NCBI RefSeq assembly: GCF_007830355.1
Contig: NZ_VLKO01000003.1
Location: 231 to 64,230, forward strand
From: Flavobacterium tiangeerense
Lineage (GTDB): Bacteria > Bacteroidota > Bacteroidia > Flavobacteriales > Flavobacteriaceae
DNA: 64,000 nucleotides
Direction: 5' to 3'
The position numbers were made by a program, and so were the translations under genes. Below the pieces are notes generated by a model. That model worked only from the letters and a program-made list of their open reading frames with translations. It was not told the DNA's origin and did not search any database. Positions 18,214-28,084 of this stretch are shown here, one piece after another (positions within the stretch are counted from its first letter, which is position 1; each line of letters starts with the position of its first letter).

Positions 18214-19923
18214 ATGCCTGCTTATGGAAAAGAAATAAATGTAGATTTTACTAATTATGTGGGTACAAATAAGCATGTAGCCTTTAAATTAGCCGGTAGT
18301 GACTTTTCAAACACTTATAATATTGATGATTTTAGATATTTAGATCAAAACAACTGCATAGAACCAATTAATATCCAGTTTTTAAACATCTCGAGTAATT
18401 CTGCATTAGTTAAATGGGACAATACTAATGGCGAGAATGTTGCTATAGAATATGGTATTACTGGGTTTACCCAAGGAACAGGCATCACTGTTAATAGTAA
18501 TTTAAATGAAGTTTTAATTACAAATTTACAATCATCAACAAAATATGATTTTTATTTTAAAACTACTTGTGCGTCTGGCGAATCTATAATAGTAGGTCCT
18601 AAAAATTTTACGACAACATGTGATATAAAACAATTACCATGGATTGAAAATTTTAATAGTTTATCACAATATGGAAATAATTTACTCCCTACTTGTTTTA
18701 GTAGACTAGAGGGTGGAACTATTACTTCATACAATAGTCCACTTCTTTTGAAAACTGATTTTTATAATGGGGATCACACCTTAAATGGCAATGGAGATAA
18801 CACTTATCTATGGATTAATAGTTTTACTGGCCCAAGTGGTTACACAGGAATTATATCTCCAACCTTCAATTTAAAAGCGGGAACTACTTATAAATTTAGT
18901 TTAGATGCTAGAAAATCTTACGAATATGATGCACAGAATCTTCGCATGTATGTCGGAAGAGGAAATATGATGCACTATATGGAAACGGAACTTAGCAGAA
19001 TAGGCCTATTGAGTGAATATAGATACCATTCTAATAGTTTTGTTTTTACACCTATCATCTCGGGTGATTATAGTTTTATTCTTCAAGCACAAGCTTCTGG
19101 ATCTACAAATATGATATTAGATAATTTTGAATTGAAAGAAGCTTATACAAACATTATTACAAATAACAGTGAAATATTTGATTTTCAAAATAGTGCAAAC
19201 AATAAATTAATTGTAGAAAACACTAAAAATAGTTTAGCCACAATTCAATCAGAAGTAAATAGTAGTACAAATAAATTACTGAAAATGGCTGGTTCTAATT
19301 CTTCGTCAGTTCCATGGATGTCGAATCAAACCAACACTTGGCTAAGTAATCAAAATAATATTACTAAAGTTAATATGAAAATAAACGCCTCAGGAATGAC
19401 GAGTTTATTTATGTCGTTCGATTTAAAACAAACATTTAATGAAAGCAGTGATGAATCTATGTTTAGAGTAGTTGTAAACGGTAACGTTATTGGAGATGTA
19501 CTAAAACCAAATTCAATGAATTTAGATCCAATGCGTACTCTACAATATGATTTAACACCTTATGTAGGTGGATTTATTTCTATTTCTATTCAGCATATTG
19601 GGAAATCAGCAGTAAATATTGGTGATCACGCCTATTTAGATAATTTAAAATTTAACCAAACATCACTGTTATCAATTGATGAAAATAATTTTATTGGACT
19701 CAAATATTATCCAAACCCCGTATCTAATATTTTAAATATTGAAAATAATTATATCATTAATGATATAGAAATCATATCAGTAACGGGTCAGTCAATTTTT
19801 AAACAAAGCTATAACGCTAACAAAGTAAGTATTGACACAAAAAAATTATCTAATGGGATATATTTTGTAAAAATTACTTCAGAAAATAAAATCAAGATTA
19901 TTAAGATAATTGTCTCATCATAA
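18214..19923 (+). CDS. C-terminal part of the split T9SS adhesin with type A sorting domain
   Basis: This ORF is in the same frame as the preceding one. The open frame resumes directly after the TAA at 18160; the ATG at 18214 is only the first internal methionine and there is no signal peptide. It contains the rest of one adhesin module, an FN3 module (ENVAIEYGITGFTQGTGI), a further jelly-roll module, a MAM/discoidin-like segment and a typical T9SS type A sorting domain (LKYYPNPVSNILNIENNY, with the final NGIYFVKITSENKIKIIKI). If only this part were made, it could not enter the Sec pathway, so it is likely non-functional unless the stop is read through. Confidence 0.75.
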   Translation: MPAYGKEINVDFTNYVGTNKHVAFKLAGSDFSNTYNIDDFRYLDQNNCIEPINIQFLNISSNSALVKWDNTNGENVAIEYGITGFTQGTGITVNSNLNEVLITNLQSSTKYDFYFKTTCASGESIIVGPKNFTTTCDIKQLPWIENFNSLSQYGNNLLPTCFSRLEGGTITSYNSPLLLKTDFYNGDHTLNGNGDNTYLWINSFTGPSGYTGIISPTFNLKAGTTYKFSLDARKSYEYDAQNLRMYVGRGNMMHYMETELSRIGLLSEYRYHSNSFVFTPIISGDYSFILQAQASGSTNMILDNFELKEAYTNIITNNSEIFDFQNSANNKLIVENTKNSLATIQSEVNSSTNKLLKMAGSNSSSVPWMSNQTNTWLSNQNNITKVNMKINASGMTSLFMSFDLKQTFNESSDESMFRVVVNGNVIGDVLKPNSMNLDPMRTLQYDLTPYVGGFISISIQHIGKSAVNIGDHAYLDNLKFNQTSLLSIDENNFIGLKYYPNPVSNILNIENNYIINDIEIISVTGQSIFKQSYNANKVSIDTKKLSNGIYFVKITSENKIKIIKIIVSS

Positions 19924-20221
19924 AAATTAATTAAAAAACGTTTTCTTCAGAAGGCGAATGTTATATTAAGTTTGATTAGTTGATTAGTTAATTTGATAAA
20001 TAAAAACTATTCTTAAAAACGAGCTCTTGGATATGCAAAATTTTCTTTCTTAAAACTTCGCGAGCTTTTGTACACGACCGCTTATATGAAAAATTTTAAA
20101 AATACGAGAGAGCGGGAATTACAAAAAAATGTAACAGAATATTAAAGCACGTTAAACATAAATAGCTCGTATCATTTTATCCTTTTGGGAATTAAAAAAT
20201 TAGAACTCCATAGATTAAACA

Positions 20222-20605
20222 CTATTTCTTACGAGTAAAAGTCAACTGCTTTAACATTTTTTTAAATCGAACGCCAGGTCTAAAAACAATAGAGGCAGCA
20301 GTAACGTTTTTCGCAGAAACCCCTTCGGCTGATGAGCTTGCTGTACCTTTTACACTTACTTGAAACGTACCTAATTGACCAAGTCTTACAATTTTTCCAT
20401 CGTCTAAAGCTTTGGAAACGGTATTGACTAAACTGATAATTACGGCATGGCAGTCCGTTTCTGTTAAGGTTGTGCTCATTGAAATTTGCTCTGCTAAATC
20501 GTCTAAATCTACCTCACCAGTTTGAATGGCTCTAGGATAATACAACATAGATTGTGAAGGTTGTCTGGGATTTGTTTTACCAGCTGCAGTGATATGTATT
20601 GCCAT
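20222..20605 (-). CDS. HU-family (HU-HIG type) DNA-binding protein
   Basis: The 127-aa protein matches the Bacteroidota HU-like family: an N-terminal extension (MAIHITAAGKTNPRQPSQSM), the dimerisation helices (DLAEQISMSTTLTETDCHAV and LVNTVSKALDDG), the beta core KIVRLGQLGTFQVSVKG and the basic tail RFKKMLKQLTFTRKK. Such proteins bind DNA as dimers and are usually non-specific architectural factors or regulators. It stands alone on the minus strand between two plus-strand adhesin/toxin blocks. Upstream are a plausible Bacteroidota promoter and four direct repeats at exact 22-bp spacing, suggesting controlled or autogenous expression. Confidence 0.85.
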   Translation of the reverse strand: MAIHITAAGKTNPRQPSQSMLYYPRAIQTGEVDLDDLAEQISMSTTLTETDCHAVIISLVNTVSKALDDGKIVRLGQLGTFQVSVKGTASSSAEGVSAKNVTAASIVFRPGVRFKKMLKQLTFTRKK

Positions 20606-20643
20606 AATGAAATGTTTTTGTAGTTTTTTTAAAGCGCTCTTTA

Positions 20644-20678
20644 CAAAACTACTAATTTGTTTTGATAGGTTCTACAAA
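20644..20678 (-). promoter_or_regulatory. Candidate promoter of the HU-like gene
   Basis: On the minus strand TTTG (20678-20675) is followed after 23 bases by TAGTTTTG (20651-20644), a match to the TAnnTTTG -7 element. Spacing is somewhat long. The start codon is 38 bp downstream. Confidence 0.4.
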
Positions 20679-20680
20679 CA

Positions 20681-20756
20681 ACCATGGTCATTTTAATAAA
20701 CTGCGACGGTCACATTATTAATTGACCACGGTCAAGTTAATAGACAACCACGGTCA
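20681..20756. repeat. Four iteron-like direct repeats, 22-bp period, consensus ACCACGGTCA
   Basis: Copies begin at 20681 (ACCATGGTCA), 20703 (GCGACGGTCA), 20725 (ACCACGGTCA) and 20747 (ACCACGGTCA), each exactly 22 bp apart. The spacers are AT-rich and partly conserved (TTTTAATA-like). The array begins 3 bp upstream of the putative -33 element of the HU-like gene. A 22-bp step is about two helical turns, so all sites face the same side of the DNA. This fits an operator array for a multimeric regulator; the protein is unknown. Confidence 0.85.
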
Positions 20757-21310
20757 TTTTGAAAAATCAACAATAAAAATTCACAAAACGGTCTATAAAA
20801 AAAACAGCTGTTGAGATTAAAGTCTACAAACGGTATTTGTTTGTTTAGCGAGTCTAATTTTTTATAATATTGAATTAATTAGATCAAAATTAACTCACAA
20901 AATAGTACAACATTGAATGGTAGTACTTATTATATACTGTCAATACCAAATAATTTTAAACTACTGTGATTGAATAAAAGGAGAAAACGGATCAGATTAA
21001 AAAGAAACATTCTATTAAATAAAGTAGTAATTATGAAAATATTATTCTTTTTTGAATTAAAGAACTTACATTTGCAACCGTTAAAGATTTATGAAATAGT
21101 AGTCAAATCTCTTAAGGGAAAGGTTTTTTCATAAAAATATATAATTTATTTTATATAATTATAAAATTCCAGAAATGATATTTGTCTATAATTAACAAAA
21201 ATTGTTTTCAAAACGAATAGCTAAATACTTACTATAATTAAAATTAAAGCATAAAAACTTTGACCACATAATTTTAAAAAAGGCTTCAAAACCATTAAAA
21301 TATAGCAAAC
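20757..21310. other. AT-rich intergenic region before the toxin/adhesin cluster
   Basis: About 550 bp with no credible gene. The last 150 bp should hold the promoter of the large co-oriented cluster that begins at 21311, but no strong TAnnTTTG element with good spacing was found (AAAACTTTG at about 21255 is the closest). Confidence 0.5.
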
Positions 21311-24300
21311 TTGAAAAAAATTACTCAACAAAAAAACATTTTTATAATTTGTATTTCCATTCTTTTTGTTACCTTAAATTCTTACGCAAAAGTACATAAC
21401 GATACAATATTAAAAAGTCAAAATAAAAATTCTTTATCTTCTAAATTTAATTTGACTAAAAAACATACTCCTGAAGTAGCTTCTAATTTTCATTACAATC
21501 AACAAACCAGTGAATTTACAAAAGACTATTTAGATCATAATTTTCCTCTTTCACAAGAGACTCAAAAAGATTTAGAACTTGCAAAAGCTACTATAGAAAA
21601 AATAGAAAAAAATAGCAGTTTAACGGATTTTTTAGAGCCTAAAAAACTTTCGATGTTACCAATAGGCATAAAAAAAACCATTGGAGGCATTCAATACATG
21701 TTAGGGATTAGCAAGGCCACATTTAAAGCTGAATATACTGAGTTAACAGCTTTTGTACGAATTATAATTCCTCAAAAAGATGCTAACGGGCAGTCAAAAC
21801 AATTGTTTTTTGGTGCAAACAACATAAAATTATCACATAAGGGTGGATTAGTTGGCGATACGAATCTAGCCTTACTTGGTGACGTTCCTATCAAAATTAA
21901 TGGTGAAAACCTTTTATTGATTTTAAAGGGAGGTATGAATATGGCAACTGGAGAAGTTGATAAAAAGACATATGTCACAATTGACTGCAATGGTTTTAAA
22001 GAACTAGGAATTACTGCCGATTTAAAATTTTCTAGAAATCTAATTGTCCCAGTTAATGACAAATTTATTGCTGAAGATAAGACAGCACATGTTACTACTA
22101 ATTTCAAAACTGTTGTGTCAAATTGGAATGATATTTTGGTAGAAATATCTATGCCAAAATTTGAGTTGGCTTCAAAAAAAGGTTTTTGTTTCGAACTCAA
22201 TAATGCAGTACTGGATTTTAGCGATTTAAGAAATTCTAAAAATGTTAACTGGCCTGTTAATTATGAAGCCAAATATTTAATACCAGGAAATGAAAATTTA
22301 TGGCGGGGAATATATGTAGAAACGCTTAATGTTGTGTTACCTGAGGAATTCAAGAAAAAGAATAGTAAGGCTAGGATACATTTTAACGCAAAAGATCTAC
22401 TAATTGACCGTATGGGGGTTTCAGGACATTTTTTAGGAACTAATTTAATTAGCCTAGATGAAAGTGATGCTTCTGGGTGGGAAATGTCTTTAGACTCACT
22501 CGATGTTAAAATTGCTGCAAATTCATTAGTTTCAGCTGATTTTAATGGTGAAATTCTTTTACCTGTATCTGATAAAACATCTACTTGTAGCCAAGAACAA
22601 AGATCTGAGTTAAAATACAAGGGTAGCATAGATCCAATAAAAGATGAATATATTCTTAATGCACAAGTTACTAATGATATATGCTTTCAGGCCTTCAAAG
22701 CAACTGCTACCATTAAGGAAAACTCATATGTTGAACTAAAAGTAAAAGACGGTAAATTTTTTCCAAAAGCTGTTTTATTCGGGACTTTGTCATTGAAAGC
22801 GAGTAATAAATCGGCTAGTACTGCACAATCAGAAGTAAATACACAAAGTAAGGAAACTGTTGATTTTAAAGGAATTATTTTCGAAAATCTAACATTACAA
22901 ACAGTAACTCCTTACTTAACTGCTGATTATTTTGGTTATAAAAATCTCCAAAGTAAAGATGCTAGCCTTAGTAATTTTCCAGTAACTGTCAATGAAATTT
23001 CTTTAATTACTGCGCCTGAAAGTGCTAGTTTAAAAGTTGATTTGGCAATAAATATAATGGAAAATCAATTTACAGGTCAAACTAAATTTTATGTCATTGG
23101 AAAATTTGGTAAAGAGGAAGGCATTCAAAAATGGAAATACGATAGTCTTAAATTTGAACAAATAAATATTGGTGCAGATATTGGCGGGATGAAGTTAAAT
23201 GGTAGTATTACTATCATGGATAATGATCCTGTATACGGCAAAGGTTTTAAAGGAATGCTGAGTTGTGATTTTACAGGAGGAATCAAGGTTGAAGCAAACG
23301 CTATTTTTGGAGCAACAACTTTTAGGTATTGGTATGTTGATGCTATGGCAGATAATTTAAATATTCCATCAGGAGCAATAACTTTTAAAGGTTTTGGAGG
23401 TGGTGCTTCCTACCGAATGAAAAAGGAAGGGTTCAGTAATAATTTTACGGCATCAGGGTCTAATTATGTTCCAGATATTGAATCTGGTTTAGGCGTAAAA
23501 GCTATGATTAAATTTTCGGGAACAGCTTCGGCAGATGCATTTTGGGGAGGTGCAGGTTTTGAAATTGCTTTCAATAATAAGTTCGGCATCAACAGAATCA
23601 GTATTTATGGTGAGGGCCATGTGATGCAACCTTTTGAAATTCCTGTGCCAGATAAACTCAAAAAGGCATTGAAGGAAGTAAGTGAAAAAGAAGCTAAATT
23701 TTCAAAAGAAATCCTAGAAAAACTAAAAATAAGCAATTTATCAAAAGCAGCCGAAGATTTATATCCAAATGAGATCAAAGGTTCTATGGGTATCAATGCT
23801 TTTGCTGCGATACAATATGATTTTACATCAAAAATATTACATGGTACGTTTGATATGTATGTCAATACACCAGGAGGCCTAATTAAAGGCCGTGGAAGTA
23901 ATAATAGAGCTGGCTGGGCTGTGTTGCACTTTGGTCCAGATAAATGGTATATCCACATGGGTACTCCAAAAGATCGTTTAGGATTGAAAATGGCTATAGG
24001 ACCTGTAGAGGTTGAATCTGGCGGATATTTCATGATGGGAGACGATCTACCAGGTAGTCCGCCTCCGCCAGCTATTGTTGCAGATCTTTTAGGATTAAAA
24101 CTCGAGCAATTAGATTATATGCGAGATGAAAACAGTCTTAGCGGAGGAAAAGGTTTTGCTTTTGGATCAGATTTTAGTATTAAAACTGGGGATATAACCT
24201 TTTTATTGTTTTACGCTAATTTTCAAGCTGGTTTTGGTTTTGATATTATGGTGAAAGATTATGGTGATGCTGCTTGTCAGGGTTCTGGACCTATCGGTAT

Positions 24301-25999
24301 TAACGGTTGGTACGCAAATGGCCAAGCTTATGCCTATTTAAAAGGGGAATTAGGTATCAAAGTAAAACTCTTTATGGTAAAAAAGAAAATAAAAATTATT
24401 GAAGGAGGAGGGGCCGTTTTAGTACAAGCAAAAATGCCTAATCCAGTATGGATTAGAGGATATTTAGGAGGTCACTTCAATTTGCTCGGAGGATTGGTGA
24501 AAGGACGTTTCCGATTTAAGGTCGAATTTGGAAAAGAATGTGAATTTATAAACAATACCCCTTTAAATGGTTTAAAAGCCATAGCAGATATTACACCTGC
24601 AAAAGATACAAAAGATGTAAATGTATTTGCAGTACCACAAGTAGGATTTAACATGCCTATTAATAAGAACTTTACAATAGAAGAGGATAGCGGCCTAAAA
24701 ACATACCGTTTAAAACTTGAAGAATTTTTGGTAAAGAAAAACGGTAATCCAATACTTGGTTCTACGAGCTGGAATACAACCAATGATTTAGTTAGCTTCA
24801 ATGCAACGGAAGTATTACCACAAAATTCCGACTTAACACTAAGCGTAAAAGTAAGTTTCCAGGAGTATACTAATGGTAACTGGAAAACTATTTATGAAAA
24901 CGGCCAAATAGCTACTGAAAATGAAACTGTTAATTTTACAACAGGGACAGCACCAAACAACATACCAGTAAACAATATTGCGTATTGTTACCCTGTCTTT
25001 GATCAAAAATATGTTTATCAAAATGAGAGTAAACAAGCTTATGTAGTCCTTAAACAAGGTCAATCTTATTTATTTGAATTAAAACCAGGTCAGACTCAGA
25101 AAGCATTTTACAAAACTGGAACTAAAACTGTAAATAGTACATTATCCTATTCGCCTAGTTTGAAAAAAGTAAGTATAGATATACCCGTTTTAGAGAAAAC
25201 GAAGTCCTATAATATCACTTTAATGACCTTAGAAACGCAATCAGAAGCGAATAACAATCTAAAGGAAAGTTATGAAACTCAAAATTTGGACGCACAAAGT
25301 AGCGTTGAGACTAAAAAGAATGAGCTAAAAGAAACCATAACTGGAGGGCAAGGTATTGAACTATTGCAATACAATTTTAATACCAGTCAATACAATACTT
25401 TTGAGGAAAAAATGAATGCAAAAAGACCAAGACAAACCTTGGTAGAAATCATCTACTCGGATGTACATGCTTTACATTCTATCAATAATTCTTCAGAACC
25501 ATTTGATGAAATTGAACTTATTGGTAATGCCAAGACTTTAAATATTCCTTTAGTGACTACTGAGGCTATACTTGACGATAATTATTATATTAATGAGATT
25601 TTTCCATTAATATATAAAGGATATCCCCTAGAAAGTGATTTAACATTAAATAGAAATACAAATACCCTAGGAATACCGCCTACAAAAGGTGTTGAAACAC
25701 TGGCTTGGTATCAGGATGATCTTATGAATAATGCAACTAGTTACATGCTGAAAGAGTACCTACCATACCGATATAATTTACCTTTCTATTTTAAAACAGA
25801 CTTTGTGGATTTAAGATATAAAGTAGTAAACAAATATCTGAATACTGCCAATCAAGTCATGAAAACAAAGTATGATTATATTATCAATGGTACATTCCCG
25901 TACATCAAAAAAGGGAACTATAACATAAAATTGAATTATACTTTACCAGGTGGTCAACTAGGAACAAGTTCTATTTTTACATTTAATAAAACCAATTAA
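21311..25999 (+). CDS. Large exported beta-rich protein of unknown function, first gene of the cluster
   Basis: The 1562-aa protein starts at TTG (21311) directly before a signal peptide (FIICISILFVTLNSYAK). The first 450 residues form repeated beta segments (VPIKINGENLLLILKGGMN, VTIDCNGFKELGITADLKF). A Gly-rich central part (residues about 690-1090; GFGGGASYRMKK, GLGVKAMIKFSGTASADAFWG, GINGWYANGQAYAYLKG) resembles amphipathic beta-barrel or beta-solenoid strands. An Ig-like tail follows (residues 1100-1290; TTNDLVSFNATEVLP). There is no T9SS sorting domain and no final aromatic strand. It is followed 1 bp later by the FN3 gene, so the two are certainly coupled. I do not recognise the family. 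An outer-membrane scaffold of the toxin/adhesin system is inferred from context only. Confidence 0.65.
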   Translation: MKKITQQKNIFIICISILFVTLNSYAKVHNDTILKSQNKNSLSSKFNLTKKHTPEVASNFHYNQQTSEFTKDYLDHNFPLSQETQKDLELAKATIEKIEKNSSLTDFLEPKKLSMLPIGIKKTIGGIQYMLGISKATFKAEYTELTAFVRIIIPQKDANGQSKQLFFGANNIKLSHKGGLVGDTNLALLGDVPIKINGENLLLILKGGMNMATGEVDKKTYVTIDCNGFKELGITADLKFSRNLIVPVNDKFIAEDKTAHVTTNFKTVVSNWNDILVEISMPKFELASKKGFCFELNNAVLDFSDLRNSKNVNWPVNYEAKYLIPGNENLWRGIYVETLNVVLPEEFKKKNSKARIHFNAKDLLIDRMGVSGHFLGTNLISLDESDASGWEMSLDSLDVKIAANSLVSADFNGEILLPVSDKTSTCSQEQRSELKYKGSIDPIKDEYILNAQVTNDICFQAFKATATIKENSYVELKVKDGKFFPKAVLFGTLSLKASNKSASTAQSEVNTQSKETVDFKGIIFENLTLQTVTPYLTADYFGYKNLQSKDASLSNFPVTVNEISLITAPESASLKVDLAINIMENQFTGQTKFYVIGKFGKEEGIQKWKYDSLKFEQINIGADIGGMKLNGSITIMDNDPVYGKGFKGMLSCDFTGGIKVEANAIFGATTFRYWYVDAMADNLNIPSGAITFKGFGGGASYRMKKEGFSNNFTASGSNYVPDIESGLGVKAMIKFSGTASADAFWGGAGFEIAFNNKFGINRISIYGEGHVMQPFEIPVPDKLKKALKEVSEKEAKFSKEILEKLKISNLSKAAEDLYPNEIKGSMGINAFAAIQYDFTSKILHGTFDMYVNTPGGLIKGRGSNNRAGWAVLHFGPDKWYIHMGTPKDRLGLKMAIGPVEVESGGYFMMGDDLPGSPPPPAIVADLLGLKLEQLDYMRDENSLSGGKGFAFGSDFSIKTGDITFLLFYANFQAGFGFDIMVKDYGDAACQGSGPIGINGWYANGQAYAYLKGELGIKVKLFMVKKKIKIIEGGGAVLVQAKMPNPVWIRGYLGGHFNLLGGLVKGRFRFKVEFGKECEFINNTPLNGLKAIADITPAKDTKDVNVFAVPQVGFNMPINKNFTIEEDSGLKTYRLKLEEFLVKKNGNPILGSTSWNTTNDLVSFNATEVLPQNSDLTLSVKVSFQEYTNGNWKTIYENGQIATENETVNFTTGTAPNNIPVNNIAYCYPVFDQKYVYQNESKQAYVVLKQGQSYLFELKPGQTQKAFYKTGTKTVNSTLSYSPSLKKVSIDIPVLEKTKSYNITLMTLETQSEANNNLKESYETQNLDAQSSVETKKNELKETITGGQGIELLQYNFNTSQYNTFEEKMNAKRPRQTLVEIIYSDVHALHSINNSSEPFDEIELIGNAKTLNIPLVTTEAILDDNYYINEIFPLIYKGYPLESDLTLNRNTNTLGIPPTKGVETLAWYQDDLMNNATSYMLKEYLPYRYNLPFYFKTDFVDLRYKVVNKYLNTANQVMKTKYDYIINGTFPYIKKGNYNIKLNYTLPGGQLGTSSIFTFNKTN

Positions 26000-26000
26000 A

Positions 26001-28079
26001 ATGAAGCCCAAATTTTTAATGTTCCTTATTTTAACTGCTATAAATCTAGGGTTTGCTCAAAACCCATTAACTAAAGAACCTAAAATAGCTGAAAATAAAC
26101 TAGAAATAAAAGTACTTACAAGAGTTCAAAAAGATAAGATACTTTTACGCTGGGCCGTGACCGATGCTATGGCTTGGAAAAAATTAAACAAATACGGCTA
26201 CTTAGTAGAGCGGTTTACTATTGCAAGAAACAATAAAACGCTATCAAGTCCAGAAAAAGTTGTTTTAGCCAAACAAATTAAACCAGAGCCTTTAGCATCT
26301 TGGGAAACCATAATAGATACCAATGAAAATGCTGCTATCATTGCTCAAGCACTTTATGGTGAGGAATTTTCAGTTAATGGAACTGATAATTTACAATCGA
26401 TCATTAACCTTTCTGAAGAAACAGAGCAGCGGTTCACATTTGCTTTATACACTGCCGATAAAGACTTTGAAATTGCTAAAAAGGCAGGTTTAGGATTTGA
26501 AGATACTACTATTAAAGAAAACGAAAAGTACTTATATCGTATTTCTTCTAATGTTCCTAAGGAAGAATTAGATATTGATTATGGAGGTGTCTTTATTGAT
26601 ACTAAAGAAGTGGAGACATTACCAAAACCAATGGATTTTTCAGGAAATTTTACAGATAACAGCACCATGTTAAGCTGGAACTTCAATATACTAGCGCACG
26701 CCTATGGTAGTTATTATATAGAACGTTCAGAGGATAAAAAAATATTTAAACGTATTACCAATAAACCCTACACAAGTTTAAATCAAGAAAATACAAATAA
26801 TAATAGGATATTTTATGTAGACACTATCGCCAACAATAAAGAGTATAGTTATCGCATTCAAGGAATTTCTGTATTTGGAGAGTTAGGACCTTATTCTGAA
26901 ATTGTTAGTGGAAAAGGAAAATCATTATTAAAATATGTTCCTCACCTTACAGTACAGGAATTTAAGGACGATACAACTGTTAACTTAATTTGGGAATTTC
27001 CAGAAGAAGGAGATGAAGAAATAACTGGTTTTGAGCTTAATCGTTCTGATAAAGAAGATAATAATTATGTTACGGTAGTCAAAAACATTTCGCCAAAGGC
27101 TCGCAACATAATTTACAATAAATTAAATCCATCAAACTATTTTACAATAACCGCAGTGAGCAAACAAGGAAATAGTAGAACCTCATTCCCAATGCTTGTT
27201 CAGCCTGTTGATTCTATTCCGCCAAGTAAACCAGTTGGATTAAAAGGAACTATTGACAGTCTGGGTGTGGTAAAAATTTTATGGGAAACTAATAATGAAA
27301 AAGACCTGTTAGGTTATCGAATTTATAAAGCATACAATGCATCTGAGGAATACAGTCAGCTGACAGTGAGCCCAAATGAAAAGAATACTTTTGAAGATAA
27401 AGTAATACTCAAAACCTTAAATAGTAAAGTCTATTACAAGGTAATTGCTGTAGATTACAGATACAATATGTCTGAATTTTCAGAGCCACTTGTTCTAAAA
27501 AAGCCAGATATTATTCCTCCCGCATCGCCCGTTTTTTCAAAGTATGAAATTAAAGAAGGAGGGGTTTTCTTAGAATGGTTTAACAGCCAAAGTGAAGATG
27601 TGGCAGTACACCAATTGTATCGACAACAAAAAGATCAAAAGGAATGGAAACTTGTTTATGAAACTAAAAACAAAGAAGAACAATTTCAAGACAAGTCTGT
27701 TGAAGAAGGGAATATTTATACCTATGCCATTTTTGCAAAAGATGATTCAAATCTACAATCGCTACCTTCACCTAACCTATCCACTTTTGTTCCTTTAAAT
27801 GGCGTCATGGAAGCAATAAAAGGCTTTTTTGCTCAAGCTAATAAAACTACAAACACTATTGATTTATCTTGGAGTTACAGCAATCCCCAAGTTGATAGTT
27901 TTGAAATTTACAAAGCATCCGAGAAAGATGCTTTGCAATTGATTCAAATTGTAGATGGAAAAAAAAGACAACTATCTGACCCCACCATTACCATAAACAC
28001 CAATTACAAATACGGTATTAGGGCTATTTTTAAAGATGGAAGAATGTCTAAAATGGATTTTTATACGGTTAAATTTTAA
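26001..28079 (+). CDS. Secreted multi-FN3 protein
   Basis: The 692-aa protein has a signal peptide (MKPKFLMFLILTAINLGFAQ). An N-terminal region of about 210 residues carries a Trp-rich start (ILLRWAVTDAMAWKKLNKYG), and about five fibronectin type III-like modules follow (STMLSWNFN, TVNLIWEFPEEGDEEITGF, VVKILWETNNEKDLLGY, GVFLEWFNSQSEDV, TIDLSWSYSNPQ). No sorting domain is visible (ends MSKMDFYTVKF), so it may be periplasmic or held by a partner. It begins 1 bp after the 1562-aa gene and ends 5 bp before the first SprB-tail paralogue, evidence for one operon. The fold is clear; the role is unknown. Confidence 0.75.
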   Translation: MKPKFLMFLILTAINLGFAQNPLTKEPKIAENKLEIKVLTRVQKDKILLRWAVTDAMAWKKLNKYGYLVERFTIARNNKTLSSPEKVVLAKQIKPEPLASWETIIDTNENAAIIAQALYGEEFSVNGTDNLQSIINLSEETEQRFTFALYTADKDFEIAKKAGLGFEDTTIKENEKYLYRISSNVPKEELDIDYGGVFIDTKEVETLPKPMDFSGNFTDNSTMLSWNFNILAHAYGSYYIERSEDKKIFKRITNKPYTSLNQENTNNNRIFYVDTIANNKEYSYRIQGISVFGELGPYSEIVSGKGKSLLKYVPHLTVQEFKDDTTVNLIWEFPEEGDEEITGFELNRSDKEDNNYVTVVKNISPKARNIIYNKLNPSNYFTITAVSKQGNSRTSFPMLVQPVDSIPPSKPVGLKGTIDSLGVVKILWETNNEKDLLGYRIYKAYNASEEYSQLTVSPNEKNTFEDKVILKTLNSKVYYKVIAVDYRYNMSEFSEPLVLKKPDIIPPASPVFSKYEIKEGGVFLEWFNSQSEDVAVHQLYRQQKDQKEWKLVYETKNKEEQFQDKSVEEGNIYTYAIFAKDDSNLQSLPSPNLSTFVPLNGVMEAIKGFFAQANKTTNTIDLSWSYSNPQVDSFEIYKASEKDALQLIQIVDGKKRQLSDPTITINTNYKYGIRAIFKDGRMSKMDFYTVKF

Positions 28080-28084
28080 GAAGA

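Noticed and set aside
20681..20756. Plasmid-type replication origin
   Set aside because: The iterons are origin-like in spacing, but there is no rep gene, no DnaA box cluster noticed, and the region is chromosomal in context (recA, trpS, dprA nearby).
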